Shown here in pieces: positions 15,742 through 24,627 of a stretch of DNA of 64,000 bases. The notes beneath the pieces were generated by a model. The model was not told the origin of the DNA. It saw only the letters and a program-made list of their open reading frames with translations, and ran no database searches. This DNA is from DATAUK01 sp036268295 (GTDB lineage: Bacteria > Actinomycetota > Actinomycetes > JAFAQI01): positions 1 through 64,000 of the forward strand of contig DATAUK010000021.1 of NCBI GenBank assembly GCA_036268295.1. The letters are read 5' to 3'. Each line of letters starts with the position of its first letter. Position 1 is the stretch's first letter. The position numbers and the translations under genes were made by a program.

Positions 15742-16775
15742 GCGGACTGCACGTCGGCGTCGTCGGCGCCACGGGTCAAGTCGGCGGCGTCATGCGCCGG
15801 GTGCTGGCCGAGCGCGAGTTTCCGTTGGGATCATTGCGGTTCTTTGCCTCGTCGCGCTCTGCCGGCACGACGCTGCCGTGGGCCGGTGGCGAGATCGTCG
15901 TGGAGGAGGCGTCGCTCGCCGACCCGGCCGGCCTCGACATTGCGCTGTTCTCAGCCGGCGCGGCGACATCGCGGGAGCAGGCGCCGAGGTTCGCCGCAGC
16001 CGGTGCGGTCGTCATCGACAACTCCTCCGCCTGGCGGATGGACCCCGACGTTCCGCTCGTCGTCAGCGAGGTCAACCCGGCCGCCATCGCCGAGGCACGC
16101 AAGGGCATCATCGCCAACCCCAACTGCACAACGATGGCGGCGATGGCGGCACTCGCTGCGCTGCATGCCGATGCCGGTTTGGTGCGGCTCGTGGTCAGCA
16201 CCTATCAGGCGGTCTCCGGCAGTGGGCTCGAAGGCGTCGACGAGCTGGACAAACAGATCCGCGAGGTCGCCGGCCGGGCGAGCGAGCTGGTCAACGACGG
16301 ATCAGCGGTCGAGTTCCCGGCACCGTCGAAGTACATCGCACCGATCGCCTTCAACGTGTTGCCGTTCGCGGGCGCGATGGTCGACGACGGTGAGTTCGAG
16401 ACCGACGAGGAGAAGAAGCTCCGCAACGAGAGCCGGAAAATCCTTGGTATTCCTGACCTTCTCGTTTCCGGGACCTGCGTGCGGGTGCCGGTGTTCACCG
16501 GTCACTCGCTCTCGATCAACGCCGAGTTCACCCGCCCGCTGTCAGTCGCGCGGGCGACCGAGTTGCTGGCGGCGGCGCCCGGTGTCGAGCTCGCCGACGT
16601 GCCGACGCCGCTTGCCGCGACAGGCCGTGACCCGAGCTACGTCGGACGGCTCCGGCAGGATCCAGGCGTCGCGGACGGCCGCGGCCTGGTCCTGTTCGTG
16701 AGCAACGACAACCTACGCAAGGGCGCGGCACTCAACGCCGTACAGATCGCCGAGCTGGTCGCCGCCGGCCGCTGA
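15738..16775 (+). CDS. asd: Aspartate-semialdehyde dehydrogenase
   Basis: A 345-residue NADPH enzyme making aspartate semialdehyde, the step after LysC. It has the nucleotide-binding start VGVVGATGQVGGVMRRVLAE, the phosphate loop FASSRSAGTTLPW, the catalytic cysteine in IIANPNCTTMAAM, and the catalytic histidine in FTGHSLSINAEF. It shares 4 bp with lysC (ATGA), so the two are one operon and probably translationally coupled. Confidence 0.97.
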   Translation: MSGLHVGVVGATGQVGGVMRRVLAEREFPLGSLRFFASSRSAGTTLPWAGGEIVVEEASLADPAGLDIALFSAGAATSREQAPRFAAAGAVVIDNSSAWRMDPDVPLVVSEVNPAAIAEARKGIIANPNCTTMAAMAALAALHADAGLVRLVVSTYQAVSGSGLEGVDELDKQIREVAGRASELVNDGSAVEFPAPSKYIAPIAFNVLPFAGAMVDDGEFETDEEKKLRNESRKILGIPDLLVSGTCVRVPVFTGHSLSINAEFTRPLSVARATELLAAAPGVELADVPTPLAATGRDPSYVGRLRQDPGVADGRGLVLFVSNDNLRKGAALNAVQIAELVAAGR

Positions 16776-16783
16776 AGCAACCC

Positions 16784-16855
16784 TCAGCCGGTCAGGACCA
16801 ACGTGCGGTCGCAGGCGTCGGCGATCTCGCCGTCGTGGGTGGCGAGGCCGAATCG
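16784..16855 (-). pseudogene. Possible C-terminal fragment of an ABC transporter ATPase
   Basis: The minus strand reads FGLATHDGEIADACDRTLVL and then TG and a stop. The THD after a hydrophobic stretch followed by xIADACDRTLVL resembles the H-loop and end of LolD-type ABC ATPases. Nothing of the rest of the gene is present. It is short enough that chance cannot be excluded. Confidence 0.35.
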
Positions 16856-16870
16856 TGACCGGCCCGTCTC

Positions 16871-16921
16871 AAGTTGTCAGGGCCCGCGAGCGGGGTTGTG
16901 CGCCGAGCGTCCTGACAAGTC
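16871..16921. repeat. 51-bp palindromic repeat, copy A
   Basis: This 51-bp imperfect palindrome has arms AGTTGTCAGGG...TCCTGACAAGT and a central GTGCGCCGAG block. A second copy of the same length with the same landmarks occurs at 60906-60956. Copy A lies at the 3' end of the adjacent minus-strand gene and overlaps its stop codon, so a terminator or mRNA 3' stabiliser role is plausible. Confidence 0.75.
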
Positions 16922-17918
16922 AGGAGGTCGGGCGGGTCCACCAGAGCATCGGGCCGCGCAACGCGTCCAGCAGGTCGCCGGCGTCGAAGGCCTGCGCCGG
17001 CGACATCGCGCCGCCGCCCTCGACGCGAAACGCACATTCGACCAGTGCCAGCGCGGTGAATCCGTAGACGTCGCTGACGTCGACGCTGGTTGTCACGGAC
17101 TGGCCGGCCCCCGACGCCGTCACCACGACGCGACAGGTCGCGCGCTGCCGGGCGTCATCACTCGGGCCCTCGGGCATCCGCATCACGAGCCGGCGCAGGA
17201 CCGGCGCGCCGAGCCGCAGCATCGGTCCGGTCAGCGGCCCGGCGAACGGCGCGATCGCACTGATCACCCGTGGCGCAGTGATCGCGCAGTCGACGGCGGC
17301 ACCGGGCGCCCACCTCGGCACCATCAGTTCCTCGCCCCACGGCAGTCCGATCGCCGTTCGCCCTTCGATTTCGGTACGCCGCAACCGCGGTGACGGCGTC
17401 GCGAGCGCAGCTTCCAGCGCGCTCATGGCGGTGCCCCGAGTCGGGCGCATGTCGTTGAGCACGTAGCCGACCCGGACCGAGTCGACACCGGCGTCGAGCA
17501 TGCTGACTGCGACGAACGCCGCACAGTCACCGGGCAGGTAGTCGAAACCGCAGGCCGGCACGACAGCGGACGTGGCGCCGCGGAACTCGTCGTACAGCTC
17601 GGCCATGAAACCTGGCTCGCCGGTCGAGTCGATGTAGTGGACGCCCGCCGCGACCGCGGCGTCGACCACCGGGCGCCCCAGCGACGTGAACGGCCCGATT
17701 GTTGAGATCACCACATCGAGGCCGGCCATGAAGCCGGCGAGGTCGCGGGAGTTCGTTGCGTCGACCGTGACCCGCTCGCTCGCGTCGGTGGCGTCGACCT
17801 TGGCGAGCCGGCTTCGTGACCGGGCTCCGAGCCGTACGTCGATGCCGCGCGCCGCGAACTCAGCGGCAGTCAGCCGTCCGGTGAAGCCGGTAGCCCCCAG
17901 CAATCCGATCGCCCGCAT
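16920..17918 (-). CDS. Saccharopine dehydrogenase-like NAD(P)-binding protein (trans-acting enoyl reductase type)
   Basis: A 332-residue protein starting MRAIGLLGATGFTGRLTAAE, a Rossmann nucleotide-binding motif. VVISTIGPFTSLGRPVVDAA, VHYIDSTGEPGFMAELYDEF and VVPACGFDYLPGDCAAF are characteristic of the saccharopine-dehydrogenase-like family that includes trans-acting enoyl reductases. The real substrate is unknown; an oxidoreductase role on lipids or polyketides is suggested by relatives. ATG 17918 was chosen because the Rossmann motif begins there; the longer frame reads through a palindrome. Confidence 0.85.
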   Translation of the reverse strand: MRAIGLLGATGFTGRLTAAEFAARGIDVRLGARSRSRLAKVDATDASERVTVDATNSRDLAGFMAGLDVVISTIGPFTSLGRPVVDAAVAAGVHYIDSTGEPGFMAELYDEFRGATSAVVPACGFDYLPGDCAAFVAVSMLDAGVDSVRVGYVLNDMRPTRGTAMSALEAALATPSPRLRRTEIEGRTAIGLPWGEELMVPRWAPGAAVDCAITAPRVISAIAPFAGPLTGPMLRLGAPVLRRLVMRMPEGPSDDARQRATCRVVVTASGAGQSVTTSVDVSDVYGFTALALVECAFRVEGGGAMSPAQAFDAGDLLDALRGPMLWWTRPTS

Positions 17919-17932
17919 GCCCCCAGTCTTTC

Positions 17933-17998
17933 TCGCCAAACCGTCTCGTTTCAACCGTTCAGGTAGGCCCAAACGGTTGAAACGAGACGGTTTGGCGA
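17933..17998. repeat. 27-bp perfect inverted repeat with 12-nt loop
   Basis: Left arm 17933-17959 (starts TCGCCAAACCGTCTCG) and right arm 17972-17998 (ends CGAGACGGTTTGGCGA) are exact reverse complements, separated by 12 nt. It lies 12 bp past the 3' end of tRNA-Pro and 14 bp before the start of the dehydrogenase-like gene, so it may terminate the tRNA transcript or act as an operator. Confidence 0.9.
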
Positions 17999-18010
17999 AC
18001 AGAAATCACA

Positions 18011-18087
18011 TGGTCGGGATGACAGGATTTGAACCTGCGACCCCCTCGTCCCGAACGAGGTGCGCTACCAAGCTGCGCTACATCCCG
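18011..18087 (-). tRNA. tRNA-Pro (anticodon CGG)
   Basis: A complete 77-nt tRNA: acceptor arms CGGGATG and CATCCCG, T arm GCAGGTTCAAATCCTGT, and anticodon loop TTCGGGA with anticodon CGG. The 3' CCA is encoded. Confidence 0.95.
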
Positions 18088-18119
18088 AAGCAAACCGAGA
18101 GTCTAGGCCAGATCGCGGC

Positions 18120-19004
18120 TCATCCTCGCGGAGCTAGCGTCAGCAGCGTCGCTTCGGGCGGGCAAGCGAAGCGAACCGGCGCGTACGGCGAGGTGCCTAG
18201 CCCGGCCGAGACGTGCAGCCACGCGTGGTCTCCCCACGCCGACAGCCCGCGTGCCCGGCGGCGGTCGAGGCCGCAGTTGGTGACCAGCGCACCGAGCCAC
18301 GGCACCCGGAGCTGGCCGCCGTGGGTGTGGCCACTCATCACCAACGAGAAGCCGTCGGCGGCAAAAGCGTCCACGACCCGCGGCTCCGGGCAGTGCGAGA
18401 GGCCGATCGCGACGTCACCCGTCGCGGCGCCGGCGACTCGCTCGTAATGATCGGCATCGAGGTGCGCGTCGCTCACCCCGGCGAGCTCGATCTGGACGCC
18501 GCGCACCACGATCGTCGTACGCCGGTGGGTCAGGTCGAGCCAGCCCGCTGCGGTGAACGACGACCGCAGCTCTCCCCAGGGAAGCGGCGTGCCGTACGGC
18601 GAAGGACGGTCGTGGGGGAGCAGGTAGCGGGCCGGGTTCTTCGGCACCGGCGCGAACCAGTCGTTGGAACCGGGCACGAAGGCGCCGGGTCGCTCGAGCA
18701 GCGGTCCCATCGCCTCCAGGACAACCGGCGCGCCCCGCATCGACGCGAGGTTGTCACCGGTGTTGACGACGAGATCGGGCTCGAGGGCGGCGAGGTCGCG
18801 GACCCATCGCACCTTCCACGGCTGCCCGGGCGTTGCGTGCAGGTCGGAGACGTGAAGCACGGTGAGCTCGGGCGCGCCAGCCGGCAGGATCGGGACAGTG
18901 ACCCGGCGGAGCCGGAACGACTTGCGTTCGTAGGCCCAGCCATAGACGGCAGCGCCGGCGCCACTCGCTGCCAGCGCCAACGGAACCGCCACAGCGCCGC
19001 GCAC
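18120..19004 (-). CDS. Metallophosphoesterase, membrane-anchored
   Basis: A 294-residue calcineurin-like phosphoesterase with all metal motifs: HVSDLHATPG, VNTGDNLASM, VPGSNDWFAP and MSGHTHGGQL. An N-terminal hydrophobic segment (VPLALAASGAGAAVYGW) should anchor it with the catalytic domain near the membrane, like YkuE-type enzymes. It starts at a GTG at 19004. The substrate is not evident. In actinobacteria this gene often sits beside the YqeY gene and a class A penicillin-binding protein, as here. Confidence 0.92.
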   Translation of the reverse strand: MRGAVAVPLALAASGAGAAVYGWAYERKSFRLRRVTVPILPAGAPELTVLHVSDLHATPGQPWKVRWVRDLAALEPDLVVNTGDNLASMRGAPVVLEAMGPLLERPGAFVPGSNDWFAPVPKNPARYLLPHDRPSPYGTPLPWGELRSSFTAAGWLDLTHRRTTIVVRGVQIELAGVSDAHLDADHYERVAGAATGDVAIGLSHCPEPRVVDAFAADGFSLVMSGHTHGGQLRVPWLGALVTNCGLDRRRARGLSAWGDHAWLHVSAGLGTSPYAPVRFACPPEATLLTLAPRG

Positions 19005-19035
19005 GTGAACCAGCGTAAAGACCTAGCCTGAAGGA

Positions 19036-19488
19036 ATGGCCCTCAAGGAGCAACTGCGCGCGGATATGGTCTCGGCGCTGAAGAGCAAGGACGAGCTGCG
19101 GCTGTCCACGTTGCGGATGGTGCTGAGCGCGATCACCAACGAGGAGGTCGCCGGAAAGAGTGCGCGCGAGCTCTCCGACGACGAGGTCCTCAAGATCCTT
19201 GCCCGCGAGGCGAAGAAGCGTCGCGAGGCCGCCGAGGCGTTCGAGGGTGCCGGCCGCGCGGAGCTCGCCGACAAGGAGCGGCGCGAAGGTGAGGTGATCG
19301 ACGGCTACCTACCGGCTCAGCTCGGAGACGACGAGCTCGCAGCGGTCGTCCGCGAGGCGATCACCACCTCAGGCGCCGAGGGGCCGCAGGCCATGGGCCA
19401 GGTCATGAAGGTCGCCGGGCCACTGGTCGCCGGCCGGGCCGAGGGTGGCCGGGTCGCAGCCGAGGTACGCCGCCAGCTCGCCGGCTGA
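19036..19488 (+). CDS. GatB/YqeY-domain protein
   Basis: A 150-residue YqeY-like protein. It begins LKEQLRADMVSALKSKDELR with LRMVLSAITNEEV, then EVLKILAREAKKRREAAEAF and GYLPAQLGDDEL, and ends QVMKVAGPLVAGRAEGGRVA. The fold is the tRNA-binding tail of amidotransferase subunit GatB, but stand-alone YqeY has no settled function. It is divergent from the phosphoesterase and convergent with the penicillin-binding protein. Confidence 0.93.
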   Translation: MALKEQLRADMVSALKSKDELRLSTLRMVLSAITNEEVAGKSARELSDDEVLKILAREAKKRREAAEAFEGAGRAELADKERREGEVIDGYLPAQLGDDELAAVVREAITTSGAEGPQAMGQVMKVAGPLVAGRAEGGRVAAEVRRQLAG

Positions 19489-19501
19489 GGTCTGCCGACC
19501 G

Positions 19502-21985
19502 CTACCCATGGTGGCGGCGGTGGTGGCCCGGCTTCGGGTGATGGCTCGGTGTCGGCTTCGTCGTCGGCGGCGTCGTGGCCGGCGGGCTCGCCGGCGGGCT
19601 GCTCGGCGGCGGTGACGGACCACCCGAGCTCGGCGGTGGCGATGGCAGCTTGGACTTCTTCGGCTTCGGCGGCGTGCCGTTGCTGATGTAGATCTTGATC
19701 ACCGCGCCGGTCGTCGCGCTCGATTCCGCCGGCGGCGAGGTGCGAGCCACGGTGCCGAGAGCGGCAGTGCTGTTGACGGTGCCCGGGACCAGCTGCGGGG
19801 TGAAGCCGGCAGTGGTCAGCGCGGCCTCGGCAGCGGCCGGCTCCTCGCCGGTGACGTTCGGCACAGCAGTTGTGATGCCGATCTCGTAGTACTGGTCGGG
19901 TCCGCTGAACTTCTCGGCCGGATAGGGCTTGAGGGCGGCGTTCATCGTCACCTGCCAGATCTTGCCGGCGATCGTCGCACCGAAGACCTCGCCGTAGGTG
20001 ATGCCGCCGATATTCAGGCCGTCGAGGCTCTTGTTCGGGAGCTTGGGGTTGCCCGCCCACACTGCGGAGGCGAGCTGCGGGGTGTAGCCGGCGAACCACG
20101 AGCCGTCGTAGTTGTCGACGGTCCCGGTCTTGGCGGCCGCCGGCCGGTCGGTCAGGGCGTCCGTGGTACCGGTCCCGCCCGGCACGGTGAGGACGCCTTG
20201 CAGAATCGCGGTCACCGTGTTGGCAAGGCCCGGCGGGACAACCTGCTGGCAGCGCGGGTGCGGCACCGGATAGCTGTGTCCGGTGCGGTCCACGATTTTG
20301 GTGATGACGACCGGTGGGCAGTACATCCCGTGGGCGGCCATCGTCGCGTACGCGCCGGCCAGGTCGAGCGGCGTGAAGCCGGTCTGGGCACCGGCGCCGA
20401 GCACGAACGGCCCGACCTGCTCCGGCGGCTTGCCGCTGCCTTGCTTGATCCCCATCGACTCGGCGAGCTTGACCGGCTCGCACAGCCCGGTGCGCTGCTC
20501 GAGTTGGGCAAAGAAGGTGTTGACCGAGAACCAGGTGCCGGACTCAAGGTTGAACGTGCCCGACTCGCCGTCGCCCGCATTGTGCACCGGCCACGGTGAC
20601 ACCGTCTGACCGCGACAGTTCGTCAGCCCGCTGATCGTGATGGTGTTGGGCGACTTGATCGAGGTCGCGAGCGGGATGCCTTCCTTCAACGCCGCAGCCA
20701 GAACGAACAGCTTGAACGTCGATCCGGCATGGAACCCGATGCTGCCGCCGTACTTCTGGTCGACGGCGTAGTCGATGCTGTTCTCGCCTTTCTTGGCATC
20801 ATCGCCGTACGGCGCGCTGACCGCGAGCGCCTTCACGTCGCCGGTGCCAGGCTGCACGAGCGCTTCGGCGCCGACCACGTGCGAGGAGTTCTCGTGAGCG
20901 TGGACGTACTGATGGACTCCCTGCGTCGCCGCCAGCTGCATTTTCGGGTCGAGCGTCGTGGTCACCGTCAGACCGCCGCGCTCCAGCAGTGAAAGGCCAA
21001 GGCCCGGGGTCGACGCAAAAACGTGCTTCACGTAGTCGCAGAAGTAGGCCTCGTCCCCAGCGGAGTTGCAGTTGTTCGACTGGAAATGCAGGTGAAGGCC
21101 GAGCGGCTTGCTGACCGCGCGGTCGTACTGCACCTGGGTGATCGAGCCGTACTTCAGCATCTGACCGAGCACGATGTTGCGCCGAGTGAGCGCGGCCTTG
21201 GGGTAGAACCGCGGGTCGTAGGCCTGCGGCGACTGCACCAGGCCGGCGAGCAGGGCGCTCTGAGTGAGGGTGAGCTTGGTGGTCTTCTCGTCGAAGAAGT
21301 GCTGCGCCGCCGAGCCGATGCCGTACGCGCCGTCGCCGAAGTAGGCGATGTTGAAGTAGTTGTCGAGGATCCACGCCTTGGTGTGGGTGTGCTCGAGCTC
21401 GATCGCGTAGCGCGCCTCATTGTATTTGCGGGCGAAGGTGTCCGCGGTCGCCGCCTCGCGGGCCTTCTTGGTGCGGGCGTTCTCGAGCAGCACGTTCTTG
21501 ACGTACTGCTGGGTCAGCGTCGAACCGCCTTGAATGCCGGTGCTCGACGAGCCGTTGTTGTGCAGCAGCGCGCGAAGCGTCCCCTTGAAATCCACCCCGC
21601 CGTGCTCGTAGAACCGGACATCCTCGATGTCGATGAGCGCCTTTTGCATCGTCGGCGGGATCTGCGAGAGCGGCACGCTGAAGCGGTCCTGGTCATAGAA
21701 GCTCGTGATCTTGGTGCCGTCGGCCGCGACGACCGTCGACACCTGCGGCAGCGGCTTCTCCTTGAGGATTGCCGGCACCGTGAAGTGATTCGTCGCGCTG
21801 CGCGCGGCCAACCCGACACCGCCGACGAAGGGCAGCAGCATGGCCGCAAGCAGGATGCCGGCCACGACGCTGACCGCGACCAGCACCGCGAGGCTCTGCG
21901 TCAGCGACGGTCGGTGCACGGCCTCAGCGTAACGGCGGCGGCGGATTTCGACCGGTTTCACGCCGTACCTACGGGCCGACATCAT
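19502..21985 (-). CDS. Class A penicillin-binding protein with PASTA domain (PonA2 type)
   Basis: An 827-residue bifunctional peptidoglycan synthase. After one membrane helix (VLVAVSVVAGILLAAMLLPF), the glycosyltransferase domain shows IEDVRFYEHGGVDFKGTLRA and GGSTLTQQYVKN. The transpeptidase domain shows GSTFKLFVLAA (active serine), WFSVNTFF and AAAKTGTVDNY. A PASTA domain (VPNVTGEEPAAAEAALTTAG) and a proline/histidine-rich tail follow. Domain order matches mycobacterial PonA2, and the divergent wbl gene next door fits that locus. Start is uncertain: tandem ATG at 21985/21982 has AAAGG too close; GTG 21919 is an alternative. Confidence 0.93.
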   Translation of the reverse strand: MMSARRYGVKPVEIRRRRYAEAVHRPSLTQSLAVLVAVSVVAGILLAAMLLPFVGGVGLAARSATNHFTVPAILKEKPLPQVSTVVAADGTKITSFYDQDRFSVPLSQIPPTMQKALIDIEDVRFYEHGGVDFKGTLRALLHNNGSSSTGIQGGSTLTQQYVKNVLLENARTKKAREAATADTFARKYNEARYAIELEHTHTKAWILDNYFNIAYFGDGAYGIGSAAQHFFDEKTTKLTLTQSALLAGLVQSPQAYDPRFYPKAALTRRNIVLGQMLKYGSITQVQYDRAVSKPLGLHLHFQSNNCNSAGDEAYFCDYVKHVFASTPGLGLSLLERGGLTVTTTLDPKMQLAATQGVHQYVHAHENSSHVVGAEALVQPGTGDVKALAVSAPYGDDAKKGENSIDYAVDQKYGGSIGFHAGSTFKLFVLAAALKEGIPLATSIKSPNTITISGLTNCRGQTVSPWPVHNAGDGESGTFNLESGTWFSVNTFFAQLEQRTGLCEPVKLAESMGIKQGSGKPPEQVGPFVLGAGAQTGFTPLDLAGAYATMAAHGMYCPPVVITKIVDRTGHSYPVPHPRCQQVVPPGLANTVTAILQGVLTVPGGTGTTDALTDRPAAAKTGTVDNYDGSWFAGYTPQLASAVWAGNPKLPNKSLDGLNIGGITYGEVFGATIAGKIWQVTMNAALKPYPAEKFSGPDQYYEIGITTAVPNVTGEEPAAAEAALTTAGFTPQLVPGTVNSTAALGTVARTSPPAESSATTGAVIKIYISNGTPPKPKKSKLPSPPPSSGGPSPPPSSPPASPPATTPPTTKPTPSHHPKPGHHRRHHG

Positions 21986-22056
21986 CCTTTAGGGCTACGT
22001 GGAAACGGTACGAACGGGCCCTGTTGCCCGTCCTGTCCGGTTCATACTGTTACCGA

Positions 22057-22368
22057 GTGCCATGGACACAGGACTGGACGCTGCGCGCGGCCTGCCAGCG
22101 GGTGACGCCCGACGCGCTGTTCGTTTCCGGCGCCGCGCAGCACCGCGCGAAATCGGTCTGCCGAGGTTGCCCGGTGCGGACCGAGTGTCTCGCCGACGCG
22201 CTCGACAACCGGGTGGAGTTCGGGGTGTGGGGTGGGCTGACCGAGCGCGAGCGCCGGGCCCTGCTCCGGCGCCGACCGAACGTCACGTCCTGGCATTCGC
22301 TGCTGTCCTCGGCGATGGCCGAGTTCGAGAACGGCGATCCGCTGGCCGACGGCGCAATCGCGATCTGA
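22057..22368 (+). CDS. wblA: WhiB-family iron-sulfur regulator, WblA/WhiB4 type
   Basis: A 103-residue protein beginning VPWTQDWTLRAACQR. It carries the four cluster cysteines (AAC, and CRGCPVRTEC) and the turn GVWGGLTERERRALLRRRP that binds DNA or sigma factor. LADALDNRVEFGVWGG is characteristic of WblA/WhiB4, and the neighbours (PonA2-type PBP, ArsA pair) are those of the same locus in Streptomyces and Mycobacterium. WblA represses antibiotic production and oxidative stress genes and promotes sporulation in Streptomyces. GTG 22057 was chosen to match the family start; no Shine-Dalgarno is visible, so the mRNA may be leaderless. TTG 22024 is upstream in frame. Confidence 0.9.
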   Translation: MPWTQDWTLRAACQRVTPDALFVSGAAQHRAKSVCRGCPVRTECLADALDNRVEFGVWGGLTERERRALLRRRPNVTSWHSLLSSAMAEFENGDPLADGAIAI

Positions 22369-22373
22369 GTGGG

Positions 22374-23540
22374 CTAAGCCTCGACCGTCGCTCCCGGCGC
22401 TGACGCGTCGGGGCCGTTCGAGAGCTCCGAGCCGATCTCGCGGAGCCCGTCAAGGTCGTGAACGTCACCGGCCTGCGCCGCGACCTCGACGACGCGAACG
22501 CTCGGATGGGCCGAGCGGAACCGCCCGGCCCGCCGGGCGTCGCGCGAGGCAGCCGCAAGCCGCTCGGCGTGCACCCGCAGCACCGCCGAGCTGAGCGGCT
22601 GGTTGCCGGCCTCATCGAGCGCCTCCGCCGCGGCGAGTGATCGCTGCACCGAGAGCCCGGTTGCGGCGCTGGTGTGCACCCGGTTCAACACGAGTCCGGC
22701 CAGCGGCATCCGCTCGGTCTCGAGTCGTTCGACGAAGTACGCCGCTTCGCGCAGCGCGTCGCGTTCGGGCACCGCGACCACGATGAACGACGTACCGGAC
22801 TCTTTGAGCAGCTGGTAGGTCTGGTCGGCGCGCTCGCGAAAGCCGCCGAACAGCGAGTCGAGCGAGGACACGAACAGGCTGAGATCTTTCAGCGCCTGGG
22901 CGCCGAGGACCCGGTTGAGGGTGTCGGTGAACACCTTGACACCGATCGTGAAGACTTTGAGATAGGCCCGGCCGCCGGCACGAGCCGGCGCGGTCAGCAT
23001 CCGGATCATCCGGCCGTCGAGGAAGCGGCCGAGGCGCTGCGGCGCGTCGAGGAAGTCCAGCGCCGAACGGCTCGGCGGGGTGTCGACGACGATCAGGTCC
23101 CAGGTGCCGGCAGCTTTGAGCTGGCCGAGCTTCTCCATCGCCATGTATTCCTGGGTGCCGGAAAAGCTCGACGACAGCGACACATAGAACGGGTTGGCGA
23201 AGATCGCCTCGGCGCGTGCCTTGTCGGAATGGGTGAGGACGATGTCGTCGAACGTCCGCTTCATGTCGAGCATCATCGCGTCGAGGTGACCGCCGGCCGA
23301 GGTGTCGATGCCGGCCACCGCACGCGGGGTGTTGTCGAGCTCGGTCAGGCCCATCGACTGGGCGAGCCGGCGGGCGGGGTCGATCGTCAGGACGCAGACG
23401 TTGCGACCTTGCTCGGCGGCCCGTAGCGCCATTGCGGCAGCGGTCGTCGTCTTGCCGACCCCGCCTGAGCCGCAGCAGACGATGATCTCGGCGCGTTTCA
23501 AGAGCGCGTCGACGTCGAGTGACTTGGCGGCGGCGGGCAT
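22374..23540 (-). CDS. ArsA/GET3-family ATPase, second gene of the pair
   Basis: A 388-residue ATPase with the deviant Walker A CCGSGGVGKTTTAAAMALRA, switch I DPARRLAQSMGL, and switch II WDLIVVDTPPSRSALDFLDA. It corresponds to one of two ArsA-like ATPases found next to wblA/whiB4 (annotated as anion-transporting ATPases, though true arsenite transport is not shown). Its ATG lies 2 bp after the stop of the first ATPase, so the pair is an operon and may form a heterodimer. Switch I cysteines of arsenite-stimulated ArsA are not evident. Confidence 0.92.
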   Translation of the reverse strand: MPAAAKSLDVDALLKRAEIIVCCGSGGVGKTTTAAAMALRAAEQGRNVCVLTIDPARRLAQSMGLTELDNTPRAVAGIDTSAGGHLDAMMLDMKRTFDDIVLTHSDKARAEAIFANPFYVSLSSSFSGTQEYMAMEKLGQLKAAGTWDLIVVDTPPSRSALDFLDAPQRLGRFLDGRMIRMLTAPARAGGRAYLKVFTIGVKVFTDTLNRVLGAQALKDLSLFVSSLDSLFGGFRERADQTYQLLKESGTSFIVVAVPERDALREAAYFVERLETERMPLAGLVLNRVHTSAATGLSVQRSLAAAEALDEAGNQPLSSAVLRVHAERLAAASRDARRAGRFRSAHPSVRVVEVAAQAGDVHDLDGLREIGSELSNGPDASAPGATVEA

Positions 23541-23542
23541 GG

Positions 23543-24523
23543 TCAGACCATCCCGACATCGCTGAGTCGCTGCGCCAGCTCCTGCAGGCCGGCGAGTTCG
23601 GTGGCGTCGTCGATCTGCGGCAGCTCGTACGTCGGGCGGTCGAGGGACTGGAGGAGCTCGCGCTGTTGACGCTCGAGCCGGACCCGGCCGGCGTGGTCGG
23701 TGGCTTCGCCGGCGAGGGCCGCGACCGTCGAGGCGTCGGCCTCGACGCCGGCTGCTTTGAGACCGGCGGTGATCTCCGTCGGATCCAGCTTGCCGGCGGC
23801 AATGTCGGCCAGGCGATCCTCCGACAGCAGCGGGTCACGCACCATGTTGACCAGCACCGCGCCGACCCGCAGATCGGTCGACCGGAGCTCTCCGACACCG
23901 TCGACGGTCTCCTGCACCGGCATCTCCTCGAGGACAGTGACCAGGTGCACCGCGGTCTTCTGCGAGCGGAGCAGGGCCATCACGCTGTCGGCCTGGTTGC
24001 GCACCGGGCCCATCCGGGCCAACGCCGCGACCTCGGTGTTGACGTTGAGGAACCTGGCGATCCGGCCGGTCGGCGGCGCGTCGAGCACCACTGCGTCGTA
24101 CAGCCGGCCGCCACCGCGGCGCTCCCGGGTCGCTGCCTCCATGACCTTGCCGGTGAGAAGTACGTCGCGCATGCCGGGCGCGATCGTGGTCGCGAAGTCG
24201 ATCGCGCCGATCTTCTTGAGCATCGAGCCGGCGCGACGCAGGTTGTAGAACTGCTCGAGGTATTCCAGCAGCGCCTGCTCCGGGTCGATCGCGAGGGCGT
24301 AGACCTCGCCGCCGCCACGGGCAACCGCGACCCGGCGTTCCTCGTACGGCAGCGGCGGGGTGTCGAACAACTGGGCGATGCCCTGACGTCCCTCGACCTC
24401 GGTGAGCAGGACCTGCCGCCCGCCGGCCGCGAGCGCGAGCGCGAGCGATCCGGCGATCGTGGTCTTGCCGGTGCCGCCCTTGCCGCTGACGATGTGCAGC
24501 TTGACGGCAGGGAAGTCACTCAC
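23543..24523 (-). CDS. ArsA/GET3-family ATPase, first gene of the pair
   Basis: A 326-residue ATPase starting SDFPAVKLHIVSGKGGTGKT, with deviant Walker A GKGGTGKTT, followed by LLTEVEGRQGIAQLFDT and a Walker-B-like YDAVVLDAPPTGRIARFLNV. It pairs with the downstream ATPase. Start GTG 24523 is immediately before SDFPAV; the longer frame has no homology. The promoter probably lies in the roughly 100 bp shared with the divergent wbl gene. Confidence 0.92.
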   Translation of the reverse strand: MSDFPAVKLHIVSGKGGTGKTTIAGSLALALAAGGRQVLLTEVEGRQGIAQLFDTPPLPYEERRVAVARGGGEVYALAIDPEQALLEYLEQFYNLRRAGSMLKKIGAIDFATTIAPGMRDVLLTGKVMEAATRERRGGGRLYDAVVLDAPPTGRIARFLNVNTEVAALARMGPVRNQADSVMALLRSQKTAVHLVTVLEEMPVQETVDGVGELRSTDLRVGAVLVNMVRDPLLSEDRLADIAAGKLDPTEITAGLKAAGVEADASTVAALAGEATDHAGRVRLERQQRELLQSLDRPTYELPQIDDATELAGLQELAQRLSDVGMV

Positions 24524-24627
24524 GGCATCGAGGGTAGGGCGGCACAAGATCCACTGGGTCGGCAGGAGAGCACGCCAGGGCGGCGAACTTTGATCGGGAG
24601 AGTTCCCAGCATCAAGGAGTGCCAACC

